A DNA stretch of 29,504 nt from Ectocarpus siliculosus (lineage: Eukaryota; Sar; Phaeophyceae; Ectocarpales; Ectocarpaceae), in the NCBI GenBank assembly GCA_000310025.1, contig FN649736.1, positions 3,835,687 through 3,865,190 of the forward strand. The letters run 5' to 3'. The first letter of the stretch is position 1, and every line of letters starts with the position of its first letter. The notes beneath the pieces are model-generated. The model had not been told where the DNA came from and made no database searches. It saw only the letters and a program-made list of their open reading frames with translations. Shown one piece after another: positions 11,135 to 22,965 of this stretch. The position numbers and the translations under genes are program-made.

Positions 11135-11424
11135 TCGAGGCAGTTACACAGTGCTTACAACTGTCTCTGGAAGTGAAAGCACCAGAAAATAAATTAAGTC
11201 ATACGTAGCTGTCATCCGTACGCAAGGAAGTAAGCACAAGATGCCGAACACCCTTAGCAGGATGCAGCTCACCCTTCATGCGACTCGCCAAATACCTCAC
11301 GGCGCTTCGCGCTTGGTGATGTGAGAGCCTGGTCCGGTGAGAACCCGGCGTGCTCCGTCCCGGCTTTGTAGGGATGCGAGGTCAATGGTCAAACGACTAC
11401 GGCATGCACGACTATGAGTACACC
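11135..11424 (-). mobile_element. SINE-like dispersed repeat, copy 1 (runs into the N gap)
   Basis: This stretch matches 26794-27079 at roughly 95% by eye, with about 13 substitutions and two small indels. On the minus strand its start looks tRNA-like: gtagtcgtt.gacc followed by attgacctcgcatccc resembles an A-box D-arm and anticodon region. About 40 bases later CCGGGTTCTCACCGG forms a T-arm-like hairpin. A tRNA-derived SINE is therefore the best guess. The 5' end is cut by the run of N. Confidence 0.6.
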
Positions 11425-12372
11425 NNNNNNNNNNNNNNNNNNNNNNNNNNNNNNNNNNNNNNNNNNNNNNNNNNNNNNNNNNNNNNNNNNNNNNNNNNNN
11501 NNNNNNNNNNNNNNNNNNNNNNNNNNNNNNNNNNNNNNNNNNNNNNNNNNNNNNNNNNNNNNNNNNNNNNNNNNNNNNNNNNNNNNNNNNNNNNNNNNNN
11601 NNNNNNNNNNNNNNNNNNNNNNNNNNNNNNNNNNNNNNNNNNNNNNNNNNNNNNNNNNNNNNNNNNNNNNNNNNNNNNNNNNNNNNNNNNNNNNNNNNNN
11701 NNNNNNNNNNNNNNNNNNNNNNNNNNNNNNNNNNNNNNNNNNNNNNNNNNNNNNNNNNNNNNNNNNNNNNNNNNNNNNNNNNNNNNNNNNNNNNNNNNNN
11801 NNNNNNNNNNNNNNNNNNNNNNNNNNNNNNNNNNNNNNNNNNNNNNNNNNNNNNNNNNNNNNNNNNNNNNNNNNNNNNNNNNNNNNNNNNNNNNNNNNNN
11901 NNNNNNNNNNNNNNNNNNNNNNNNNNNNNNNNNNNNNNNNNNNNNNNNNNNNNNNNNNNNNNNNNNNNNNNNNNNNNNNNNNNNNNNNNNNNNNNNNNNN
12001 NNNNNNNNNNNNNNNNNNNNNNNNNNNNNNNNNNNNNNNNNNNNNNNNNNNNNNNNNNNNNNNNNNNNNNNNNNNNNNNNNNNNNNNNNNNNNNNNNNNN
12101 NNNNNNNNNNNNNNNNNNNNNNNNNNNNNNNNNNNNNNNNNNNNNNNNNNNNNNNNNNNNNNNNNNNNNNNNNNNNNNNNNNNNNNNNNNNNNNNNNNNN
12201 NNNNNNNNNNNNNNNNNNNNNNNNNNNNNNNNNNNNNNNNNNNNNNNNNNNNNNNNNNNNNNNNNNNNNNNNNNNNNNNNNNNNNNNNNNNNNNNNNNNN
12301 NNNNNNNNNNNNNNNNNNNNNNNNNNNNNNNNNNNNNNNNNNNNNNNNNNNNNNNNNNNNNNNNNNNNNNNN
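11425..12372. other. Assembly gap (948 N)
   Basis: This is a run of unknown bases with a dispersed repeat on its left edge and an inverted repeat on its right edge. Frames reported across it are meaningless. It is the most likely place for the missing N-lobe exons of the kinase. Confidence 0.99.
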
Positions 12373-12486
12373 AGTTTCCTGTATAACCTGCGAACGTACT
12401 CATGTACCCGGTTTCAAACCGCACATCGTTCTTATGTGATATTTGAACCGGGTACATGAGTACGTTCGCAGGTTATGCAAGAAACT
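12373..12486. repeat. Long inverted repeat (fold-back), arms about 45 bases
   Basis: The left arm 12373-12418 and right arm 12442-12486 are reverse complements apart from two mismatches and one single-base indel, around a 23-base spacer. Both arms contain ataacctgcgaacgtactca. The left arm begins at the first known base after the gap, so the palindrome may extend further. It may be a terminal inverted repeat or fold-back MITE, or an artefact at a gap edge. Confidence 0.8.
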
Positions 12487-12699
12487 CTTGAACACTCCTC
12501 ATCGTGTCAGGACGTCCGGCTAATCCTGAGATTCAGACACCAAGACTATACTATACACCCGCACGAAGCACACCTGTACGCAAAAAACCGCTTCCGAAGT
12601 ACCAAAGGGGGGCGAAACGCGATTGATCACAGCACGTCTCTTAGTGACCTTTCCCGAGTTTGAGCAAACAAGGTACCACAACCAGCGGCCGTACAACAG

Positions 12700-13045
12700 A
12701 ATTGCGCCGGACGCCGAGTTTGATCATTGAAGAGGAGCATGCATTCGCGTCGGCAGATAAGATTCCTGATTCTACCTATACGTGGTGATACCTCATCATA
12801 TCCAGAAGTCACCTCCCGCGCTTTTGTGACTACCTTCAAATATGATATCTGTAAACCATTCTTGTAATGAGGAGTCAGGCGGGTCCTCCCTCTCCCTCGT
12901 CGAATGCGACTTTCATTTCCGTGTATTCCAGTGTATTTTTCTCTTTCTTGAATCGCCACTTGCGCACTTGCGCCGAGGTTCGACCTCACATCTCACCACC
13001 AGAAGGTTGCAACGTTAGCCACTGCACTACGGGGGGTGAACCGGC
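12700..13045 (-). mobile_element. Possible tRNA-derived SINE (head near 13040)
   Basis: On the minus strand from about 13036, cgtagtgcagtggctaacg resembles an A-box/D-arm, and gaggtcgaacctc about 30 bases later resembles a B-box (GGTTCGAnnCC). A T-rich to mixed tail follows. The downstream end is not defined. Only one copy is in the window, so this rests on the box spacing alone. It does not fold as a full tRNA, so it is not called a tRNA gene. Confidence 0.35.
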
Positions 13046-13583
13046 TACGACAAAACGAATGCTGCTCCTGTAGAACTACTTCGTCATGTATACACGTCTA
13101 GACTTGTGTGTGTTGCGCTGTCTAGAGGACGGACAAATTGTATGTGATCGACTCGACGACGATGTTTCAAATTTGAACCAAACACACCTTTGCACGCAGG
13201 AATCCCAGCAAGCCGTACAGGAGATGATATTCCCGCCGTTTCGGCACAGATGACCAATCAGTAACGGAGAGCTACCATGCATAGCACGTGCTACTTGTAC
13301 CCTCTGCCACGAGAGTGCATATGCCTGCAGCCGACAGCACCCTCTTCTTTGTTCTTCCTCATCAACTTGTGCGCCTTCTTGGTATGCATATCCTGCTGTA
13401 TGCCGACACCAAACAAGCCTATTTTGTTCGAGCTCGCACCTTGCCGAAAGATCCCTCGCCAATCCGCTCAAGGACATGGTACTGCGAGAACATCGTTTGC
13501 CTCGCAGGGAGCCAGCCCTCCCCTACAGCCCAGCACGAGCAGACGCGCGCGCGCCTTTTCGCAGAGATCAACCCCGCAGCAGC

Positions 13584-13591
13584 ATATATAG
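13584..13591 (+). promoter_or_regulatory. Possible TATA box for the coiled-coil gene
   Basis: ATATATAG lies about 390 bases upstream of the first ATG (13980), framed by CAGCAG (13577-13582) and CTGCTG (13593-13598). There is no transcript evidence in the window, and TATA-like strings are common in AT-richer spacer DNA. Confidence 0.25.
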
Positions 13592-13979
13592 ACTGCTGTT
13601 GTGTGGCGGTATGATCGGACTCAAAATTTCAAATTTTCCACCTTCCTACGCCCGTCGTTCCAAGGCATGCGTGCGACTCCACAGTCCAATCAACCCCTAA
13701 GGAGACTGAACAGCACTACCTCAGCCTATCTGTACTCCTACGTTGGCCTTATCCCTCTCTGCAGTGGGATGCGTGAGGTGTGGCTGTTGCCACAGCTCTG
13801 TCGACCTGGGGCTTGGAGGCACCGCAGTATCCTTTTGCCAGGGACGTATCTGGTATGGGCTGATTGAGCACGGAGCCCCTATTCTGTGTGATTTGAGTGC
13901 GTTGTGCACCGCACGACACTGCTCTCCTCCTGCCTAGTCTGTAGTGGTTGCACGCCTACCACTGCTGACGAGGAGGAGT

Positions 13980-16900
13980 ATGGAGTGGGCGAAAGGACTG
14001 AAGGACCGCGTGGAGCGGACAGCCGGGGAACTAAAGTCCCAGGCGGCAACAGCTTTCACCCCTCCCGACGAGGAAGGAGGAGACGGAGGAGACACAAATC
14101 CTTCCACAGCAGTAGCTGAGAACAGCAGTAGCAGCCATCCCCCAGCCTACTCTGCTGCTGGAGGAGCGGCGTCGTCTTCGTCGGGTACGTATGACCTCTA
14201 CTCGATTCACACACCTATCTGTTTGTTTGCCTACATTTGGGTGGTTTGCATCGGCGCAAGCCTTGCGAAGTACGGGTGCGGATAAATGTACCGTATATGA
14301 CACAAGATAACACACCCCCTGGGCCGATTTTCAAACCTCGATTTCTCAACAGCAGGAAGAGTCACAGCGCCGAAAACGGCGGCGTTGGAACCGTCTCGTC
14401 GAGAGGTTTTCGAAAATGTATTGTTTCGTTTATGCATCCTCTTCGTCGTGGAGTAATCGAGCTTTGAAAATCGGTCCAGGGGGTGTGTTATATTGTGTCA
14501 TATACGGTATGCTAGGGTGGGAGATATCCGAGCCCCGAACCTCACTGTGTCGATAGTGCGGCACAACAGGACACGGGGCCACAGAGCACCACCCCTGACA
14601 TGTTCTTCTGTTTCCATGGGTGGACTTCTTTGTACGTCGAGGGTTGATACTGGAGAGATAACCGGGGGTGGCGGAGGAGCTGAAAGCGCAAGGCCTCATC
14701 CATGCACACCGGCAATGTACAGCACCGGAAATATTTTTCATTTTTCTCATGTGCATCACCGCCCCGCATGGCATCATCCGTCCACGACCTAAATGGAACA
14801 CGCATTATGATCGCTGCTGCACACCGACAAGTTTCAAATTGCAAGCTTTCGGCTGCCAAAACAACGTGCGTATTGAAAACAAATTAGTAGCAGCACCTCC
14901 CACAGCCGTCCATTTTACAGTGCAACATGTGACGTATTGCTGTGTGTGGTTAACTGGTATTTAGGGTGCGATGCCAGGACATGTGTTTTTGTCCATGAGC
15001 CTGACGGAGATTGCTTGTATCTCCGATTTGGGGTTGGAACTTTCAAAGACATACAGGTACTTTCTGACGCTATGAATTCATTGCTAATCTGTCTCAGACT
15101 CTTTTCTATGATAGAGATGGATTCGTTGTGTCATTGTAAGAAAAAAAAAAAATAGATCAGCATTCTTGGATGATCGTCCGTACATACTGAATGGCAGAAA
15201 CCAATGAATTCACGTGTAGAACGTGAGCACACTACACATGTGACGAAAACCATTCGTACCACGAACAGGCGGCCGCTATTTTTGTTGAGAAATCTGTGAG
15301 CGTGGGCGTTCTTGTACGTTGTGTGGGTCTACATGCAACAGAGGTTTGCAGGCCTGCAGCACGTGATGTCGACACACAGTGGTAGTCACCAGAGAACAGC
15401 AGTTTCCAAGGGTGAAGACATTGACCGAAAATAAACCACAAATCGTCAACATGATGATCATGAGAGGACTGTACATCACCCGCTTTGCCGCTGCTCGAAA
15501 TATATATTTAGTACGTGGTTATTTTGTTATTTTCCCCGAGTAATGTTATGCCGCCGTCTTCACATTTTGGGGTGCCCACAGGTGCTGCTGCCATCGGCGG
15601 AGGCGGCGGTGGCGGCGGCGGCGGCACGAAGAAGAAGCTGCAGGACGCCACGAACGACGAGCTAATGTCTCTGGTGAGGCACCACTCTTCAAGGCTCAAG
15701 ATCGTGGAGGAAGAGTACAGCAAGCTCAAGCAGAAGGTGGGCGGGGCAGCAAGATAGAAAGGACGACTGCGGTTGTCGTGTTTGTGAGCGAAAGGAAGTT
15801 CCGATTCCACTCTTATCGTGTGTGAATCGAAGTGCTATTTTTTTTCTAGCTGCTGCCTGCCTCTGCATGGTGTGTAGCATAGGATCGGATCTATCTGTGT
15901 GCATCTGATGTTTTCCCCCGGCTGCTTTTCTGAAGAAATGTCCCTTCTGAACCATGGCCCGCTTTTTGCCCTTCCTCCGCCGCGTGTCCACTGCAGTACA
16001 TTGGCACGTTTAACGAACACGCCGATCAGCAGCAGACAGTTCAGGAGCTTCGACTGGCGCTGCAACAGCAGGTACGAAGAACATATATCATTTCGAATGT
16101 TTCGACGGTGGCTTTGCACTGGCCTACCTTCGACAGGCACAAACTGCATGTTTGAGGTGAGGGATGCGCGCACGCCCAACCACCAATCTACAACAACTGC
16201 ATTCAGTCCCACCGTACAGTAACAAAAAAGAGCCCCGTTCACCTCCGTAGCTTACGTTTGTACCAAGCACCCCAAGCCCTACAAAGAAATACTGCAGGGT
16301 ACTTCCTGCAAGCAATATGGCCATGCAACGGTACCGCAGCTCCGTTCGATGTACCCCCCAACGTGCGCGCGCTCTCTGCGCTGGACGGTATCGTACTGCT
16401 GTGTCCCGGGGTGATCCTGTCGCTACTCTATGTTTTGCGAGCGAGCCTTAAATGTCAGCTCGATATGCCGCGTCTTTCAGGCCACATCGTCTCAAGCTGA
16501 TGGAGATGGCACGGCGGCGGCAGCGGCGGCGCAGCAGCTGGAACGGGCGTTCGAAGAGCGCAAGGCGGCTCAGGAGGGCGTGAAGGAGATGGCCGAGCGC
16601 TACTCGGCTCTGCAGGAGAAGTTCAGGCAAGTTTTTTTTTTTCGCTTGAACGCCGTTGGCATTTGTGTCCCGCCCCCCCGCCACAGACACACGCGCTTGC
16701 ACTGGCCCCGGGTAGGATGCCAGCATTTCTTTGTAAAGAAACATCAATAACCTGTGTACTCCTGTGTCTTGGCAAGGCCAAGCGGTAAGGGTCCAATGAG
16801 CCGATCGAGTAGTCGTGACAAGCGGCCATGGTTTCGAAGAGCGTCTTCAGAAGAACACCCACCATCGTACTCCCGCAAGGTTCAGCCTGTGCACGTGGAT

Positions 16901-19900
16901 CCTTCACATCGAGCAACACCGACCCTAAACCCAACCCTATCCTTACCCTCAAACCCCGAAACGAAACACGAAAATCCCCATCACATACAGCAGCCTTGCT
17001 TCTGCTGGAAAAGGCACCTGTCGTCAGACTCTCTCGACTGTTGTCGCTTACACGAGAGGAATGCACACCCCTTTGTCTATCCACAGCACATACGCCACTT
17101 TCTGACCCTCGTCGCAACCAGCGAGCAAGACCGCCCCCCCAAAAGCCTCGTACACAATTTGTGCAAATCTTGACCCTGACCGAATTTTATTTTTCGTTCC
17201 GATGTGTTCTTCGCCGCGATTTTGTTCATGAAAACAATCCAGAGCCCTGGAGACCAGCGCGGAGGGTGTTCAGCAGAGCGCTGAATACAACAATCTTCTT
17301 AGTAAAATGAAGGTGACCTAGATGAGGGGCTAGAGCTCTCTCCGTTTTTGTCTTTTTATGGGCTATGGTGGTTGCCGCTGCTTAGCTAGTCTGTCCTTGG
17401 GCGGCAGGTGGACTCGAATCCGCACGTGCTGTTTCTGAACACACGACCACACTCGCGGTGTGGTCGTGTTTCGAGAGACTGGGGCTTATGACACCTTTTT
17501 GCATAGTCCAAGGCAATCGATTGTATGGGTTCAGTCGTAGATGTGGTTTCTCTGTTTATGGGGCGCTACTGTATCATACAAAGCAACCAGTCTGGACAAA
17601 AAACGATTTGCCACTTACCCCCCAAGGACTATGTTGAGCGCTTGTTTTCGCAACCCTTCTGTAGATGCTCTTTATATTCGAGGGGTTGCACCAGTCCGTT
17701 TGAGAACGACACCACTGAATCGGTTTCTCGTTTCTTTCGCGCCAGGTCTTGATCGCCAAGTACAAGGAGGCCCAGGGTTCCATCAAGGGCCTGCAGGAAC
17801 AGGTGCAGGAGCTTCAGGACCAAAAAACCCCGGGCGCAGACGACGACGGGGACGGCGCCAAGGGCGGTGCCGACCCGGCGTTCGGCGCAACCATCGCAGC
17901 TCTGCAGGCCCAGCTCCGAGAGGTTACCGAGGAGAAGAACGAAGCGGTGCAGCGGGCGGAGGCGGAGGCGGCGGCGGCGGCGACCGCAGCGCAACAGGAG
18001 ACAGGAGAAGACGCTGCTGGTGGCGCAGACGACCCGGACTTCGGCGCGACGATCGCCGCCCTGCAGACCCAGCTCCGAGAGGTCACCCAAGAGAAGGACG
18101 AAGCCGTGCAGAGGGCGGAGGCGGCAGTGGCGCGCGAGGGTGGTTTTGTTGCCGGCGGCGGCGAGGATGGCGTTGCGACGGCGGCCAAGGAAAAGCTGGA
18201 GGAGCAGGAGAAGGCCCACCAGGAGGCTCTTGCCGAGAAGCAGTCGCAAAACGAGCAGCTCGTCCAGAAGGTGCGCCAGCTGCTGACCACGTGCCGCTCC
18301 CTCAAGGAGCAAGTGGCGGTGGCGGCGGCGGCGGGCGGCAGCGGCGCCGGTGCTGGTGCTGCTGGTGCTGCGCAAGCGGGGGAAGAAGAAGGCGGTGGCC
18401 TCCAGGCCCAGCTCGACCTCAAGCAAGCGGAGAACGACAAACTCATGGCCCGGCTGCGGGAGCTAGCTCAACGGTTCCGGGCGCTCCAGCAGGAGCAGCT
18501 TCGGTCGGCAGGCGGCGAGGAGGGCGGCGGCGGCGGCGAGGGCGCGGCTACGGCTGCGGTGGCTCCCTCCGACGTCGCCGAGCAGCTGGCGGACGCCGAG
18601 CGGCGAGTTACCGCCGCCGATGAGAGGGCGGCGGAGCTAGCCCGCCGCTGCGAGGAGGCCGAGGCGGAGCACGGGCGTGCCTCGGAGTCCCTGAAGGAGG
18701 CGGTGGAGCGCCTGGCGGCGCTCGATGCTACCGCCGCCGCTGGGGGAGGAGAGCGGACCGAGAAGACCGTGGCTGCTCTTGAGGCCAGCGTGGCAAGCCT
18801 CGCCGGCGAGCTGAAGGCGTCCAGAGAGGAGAAAGAGGAGGTTTCGACGCAGCTCGAGGCCAAGACTGCGGACTTCGAGAAAATGGTAGGAACTTGTTTT
18901 TTTTTGCTGTCCTTGGTTGATTTGCCGCCCGCTCCCGGCCCCTTTCATTGTGGGATTGTTGGCCTTTTTTTGTGTTGCTTTCTTTTTTGTTGGGGTCGCG
19001 AATGACATGCTGCGTTTCCCGCTAGGACTTCGTCGGTCGGCCGCTTATCGTGCTATATTTCTTGAGACAAAATAGTGTCTTCGAGAGATGGATGGTTGGG
19101 TTCCCGCGTCTGGTTGGTTTGCGGAACGATGTTATGGAGCAGATCATGCGGACCAGGTTTTCCCCCCGCGGTTTATCCGTCGCCGGCATAGCGTCACTGT
19201 CCTTGTGGGTATTCAGCAGACGCCATGGAACCAAACGAACGTCCCTCTCAGTCAGCACCTGCTCACTCTGATGTCCGTATTCCCGCCTTCTTGCCAAAAA
19301 CCCCTCGACCTTCAATCTGCTCTGCTTCTACTGCTGCCAAAACACGCAACCCGATTCAACAAAAGCTCGGCCGGACGAAGGACCTCGCCGGGCGTTACCG
19401 GGAGCTGCAGGCGCAGGCCGAAGGTTCGGCTTCGGAGCTCGCCGCCGCGCGCGCCGGAGAGGAGGAACGCCTCGCGGAAGCAGTCGCCGCCGCCTCCGCC
19501 CGGCTCGCTGAGCTCCAAGCGACCGCCGACGCCGCCGCCGCGGAAGCCCAGGGCCGGATCGCCGAGCTCGAGGAGCGGCGGGGCGGAGAGGAGGAGGTGG
19601 CCGCCAGCCTGCGGCGGGCGGAGGAGGAGCTGGAGCGCCTGCGCGGGGCGGAGAAGGAGCTCTCGGGCGACCTGGAGGCGTCCCGGGCGCTCGAGCGCGA
19701 GGCCCGAGACGAGGCGGTGGCGCAGAAGACCGAGCTCGAGGCCGCCAAGGCGGAGCTGGAGGGCAAGGCGCGCGGCCTGGAGGAAGCGGAGGGGGCCTTG
19801 AGGGCTGCCGAGACGGCCACCGAGGAGAGGCTGGCGACTCTGGCGGCGGAGGCGTCGACCCTCCGGGAGCAGCTGTCGGAGGCGACGGCGGCGGCGGAGG

Positions 19901-22900
19901 GAGCGGCGTCTGCGGCCGGTGCCGAGGTGGGAAGTCTCCGGGAGGAGGCCGAGGGTCTCAGGGCGGAGGCGGTCGCGGCGCGGGGAAAGCACGAGGAGGA
20001 GGCGCGCGAGGCGGAAGAGAAGCTGGCCGAATCGCGGGCGCAGGTGCGTGTTGAAAATTGTTTTTGCCAACAGCGTAGCGTAGGTTGTTCTGTGTTGTGT
20101 TGTGAGCGGGGCCGGCAGCGGTTGAGAGGTGCGCAGGTTGGGGAAGGAAAGGCGCGTTCTTCATTGTTTTGGGCATGAGGCGGGCGGCGATGACGCGTTT
20201 CGCCCCTCGCGGGGTGTCGCGGTGTGTTTTCGCCAGCTTTTGATTGTGTTAGTCGGTATTATATGACGAGCGCGCGAAGAGATATAACCTCTCGTTGTCG
20301 TTTGTGTCTGTCGTTAGCGGCATCATTTACCTCGTTTGCCCGTGCGCCAGAAGAGCCCGAAGCGGCCACGGCTCGGCCGTACGAGATCTGCACGGCATTG
20401 TGCCGCATCTCCCGCGCGACCCGTTTCGTTCGGTCACCGAATGTCCCACTCAGCTTGCCACCCGTCTGTCCGCACATGCCCACCATGGAACACAGTTGGA
20501 GGCGGCCAAGGTAGCCGCTGAGGACAGCCTAGCAGCCCTAGACCAGGAGCGCGAAGCCCTCGCCGACGAGCGAAAGGCGGCGCAGGGCCGGGAGGAAGAA
20601 GCCCGAGGGGAAATCGGCCGTCTCGAGGCCCAGCTCGAGGGGGCCGCGAAGGGAGAGTCGGAGCACGTGGCGGCCCTGCAAGCGCAGCTGGCGGGGGCGC
20701 AGGAGGCCGCGCGGGCGGCTGCCGAGGAGATGGCGAGGAAGCACGAAGGGAAGCTGGAGTCTGCGAGGGCGGAGGTGGAGTCCCTTAAGGAACAGCTCTC
20801 GGAGGTGACGGCACGCTCGGAAGAGGTGAAGGAGAAGCTCGAGCAGGTGGGGACTTGTTTGTGTTGTTTTGTGATGATGCAAGTGTTTGAGGGTGTTGAC
20901 CCTCGCCTGCTAATATTGTTTTTTTGTTACCGTGGTTCGCGTGTAGTTTGGTGGGAAGGAACGCAGAAGTATGGTTCTCAAGTGTTCTGAAGCCCTCGAT
21001 AGCCTCGACCTCTGCCGTCCTCAATGAGGACCCATGCTAATGCCGGCAAGGAGGAACTTGCGGGAAATTTCCGCTTCCGGGTGTTCTTGTGATGTGGTCA
21101 TATTCCATGCGATGATACGATGTAGGCTTATCCTGATAACTTCGAAGAAAAGGGTGCCCTTTCTGGTAGAAGGCCATCCTCAACCCTTGCGCCCGAATTC
21201 CGTCCTGCCCTGTGGCCTTTCGGGGGGGTGTCACTTTCTTCGAGCAGGAACTGAAGGTCGCCGGGGACACAGCATCATCGGCGATGGAATCGCTCAAGGA
21301 GCAGCTCTCGGAGGCGACGGCCGCTCAGTTGGCTGCGGATGGCGCGGCAGCGGAGGCCGGTGCGGAGGTCGCGCGTCTCCGAGAGGAGGGAGAGAGCCTC
21401 CGGGCGGAGGCATCGGGGGCCGAGGGCAAGCACGCGGAAGAGATGCGCGAGGCGGAGGAGAAGCTAGCCGAGGCGCAGGCGCAGGTGTGTGTCGTGTGTG
21501 CTTTTGTTTGTCAGCGTCGGCCGCACCAACCGGCTAGCCACAGACCTACAATACGTCAGTCTTCTAGCGGAATGAAAAACTCCAACCATCGGCTTACCGA
21601 TGAAAGTACGCCAGTCTTATTGTTGCGGGATAGATAGCTCCGAACACGCTTCCCAGTGAAAGGGTTTTGCCGACAGGGGGCATATGGAAGGACGCAGCGT
21701 TAGGGTGCGTGTGGGCACCAGGCTACACGTTGAGGGGTACGTTTGGCGCACCAGCCGGGGTCAGTAGGAGGAACGTCAGGCAGTGAGTTTCGTCTTTTGT
21801 GAATCTCCACCGCCCCCCGGTGCAGCTTTTCCTTCCTTCTTTTTTGTGTTTACTCGCACGGCTTCCGCGCTTTCCACGTCTAGAGTTGTCCACTCCAGAG
21901 AGACTCGTTTCCGAGGTTACCAACTGAACGTTCGAGGCGAGAGGTAGTCTTGTTTTTCACGATTTATTTCCTCAGAACGCCAGCCACGGGGTGTCGAACA
22001 CCAGCCACGGGTGTCGACAGTAGTTGTATCGACTTGTGAGGCTCCCGGCAGCAGTTGGAATGCTTTGCCGCGTTTTATTCGGCCCACCCATGATACGTTG
22101 ACCCGCCGCACTTTCCTGTCTGTGGTAAATTTTAAGCCTTACACGTATCCTGCCCCTCTCACCCACATCTACGTCCACCCACCATGCTTGCCATCGACAA
22201 AGGTGGAGGCGGGCAAGGTAGCCGCTGACGAGATCCAAGCAGCCCTAGACCAGGAGCGCGAAGCCCTCGCCGACGAGCGAAAGGCGGCCCAGGGTCGGGA
22301 GGAAGAAGCCCGAGGGGAAATCGGCCGTCTCGAGGCCCAGCTCGAGGGAGCCGCGAAGGGAGAGTCGGAGCACGTGGCGGCCCTGCAAGCGCAGCTGGCG
22401 GGGGCGCAGGAGGCGGCGCGGGCGGAGGCGGGATCCCTCAAGGAACAGCTCTCGGAGGCGACGGCGGCTGCGGATAGCGCGGCAGCGGAGGCCGGTGCGG
22501 AGGTCGCGCGTCTCCGAGAGGAGGGAGAGAGCCTCCGGGCGGAGGCATCGGGGGCCGAGGGCAAGCACGCGGAAGAGATGCGCGAGGCGGAGGAGAAGCT
22601 AGCCGAGGCGCAGGCGCAGGTGTGTGTATGTGCGCGTGTGCCCGCGCGGAGCATACGCTGTTTATTTCCTGGTTGGCGAAGACCGTCTGCCTGTTAAAGC
22701 TCTCTGGTGTATGTTCGATTTTCATAGACCACTTGGCTGGGTGGCGTTCCCGAGGTTCCGCACGTCGTTCATGCCAACCACCAACCAAGAGCTTTGAGCT
22801 TTTCCTGGCGGCCGTCCGCCGCGTGCCCCTCTTCGACAGATGTCTGCCCAAAATGTCTCTCTGCGTGGCCCCTCTTAAGACATGGCTGCCCTAAACCCTA

Positions 22901-22904
22901 AACG

Positions 22905-22965
<61 letters not shown>

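Larger units (their letters stand above)
16631..17745 (+). other. Fourth intron of the coiled-coil gene
   Basis: This 1115-base intron contains degenerate telomere-like CCCTAA units (about 16920-16955) and the perfect hairpin at 17441-17469. No exon was recognised, although the length would allow one. Confidence 0.65.

Noticed and set aside
11297-12459. Long open frames spanning 11425-12372
   Set aside because: They are created by translating N bases.
13076-13477. 133-codon minus-strand frame upstream of the coiled-coil gene, considered as the kinase N-lobe
   Set aside because: No glycine-rich loop, no VAIK-like lysine and no alpha-C glutamate; the composition is spacer-like.
16621-16632. 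GC-AG donor (TTCAG|gcaagt) for exon 4
   Set aside because: It would leave phase 2, which does not match the phase-0 acceptor at 17746; the GT five bases later keeps the frame.
17400-17430. B-box-like sequence (ggattcgagtcc on the minus strand), possible tRNA
   Set aside because: No pairing T-stem, no A-box at a suitable distance and no acceptor stem; the neighbouring hairpin is not a tRNA arm.
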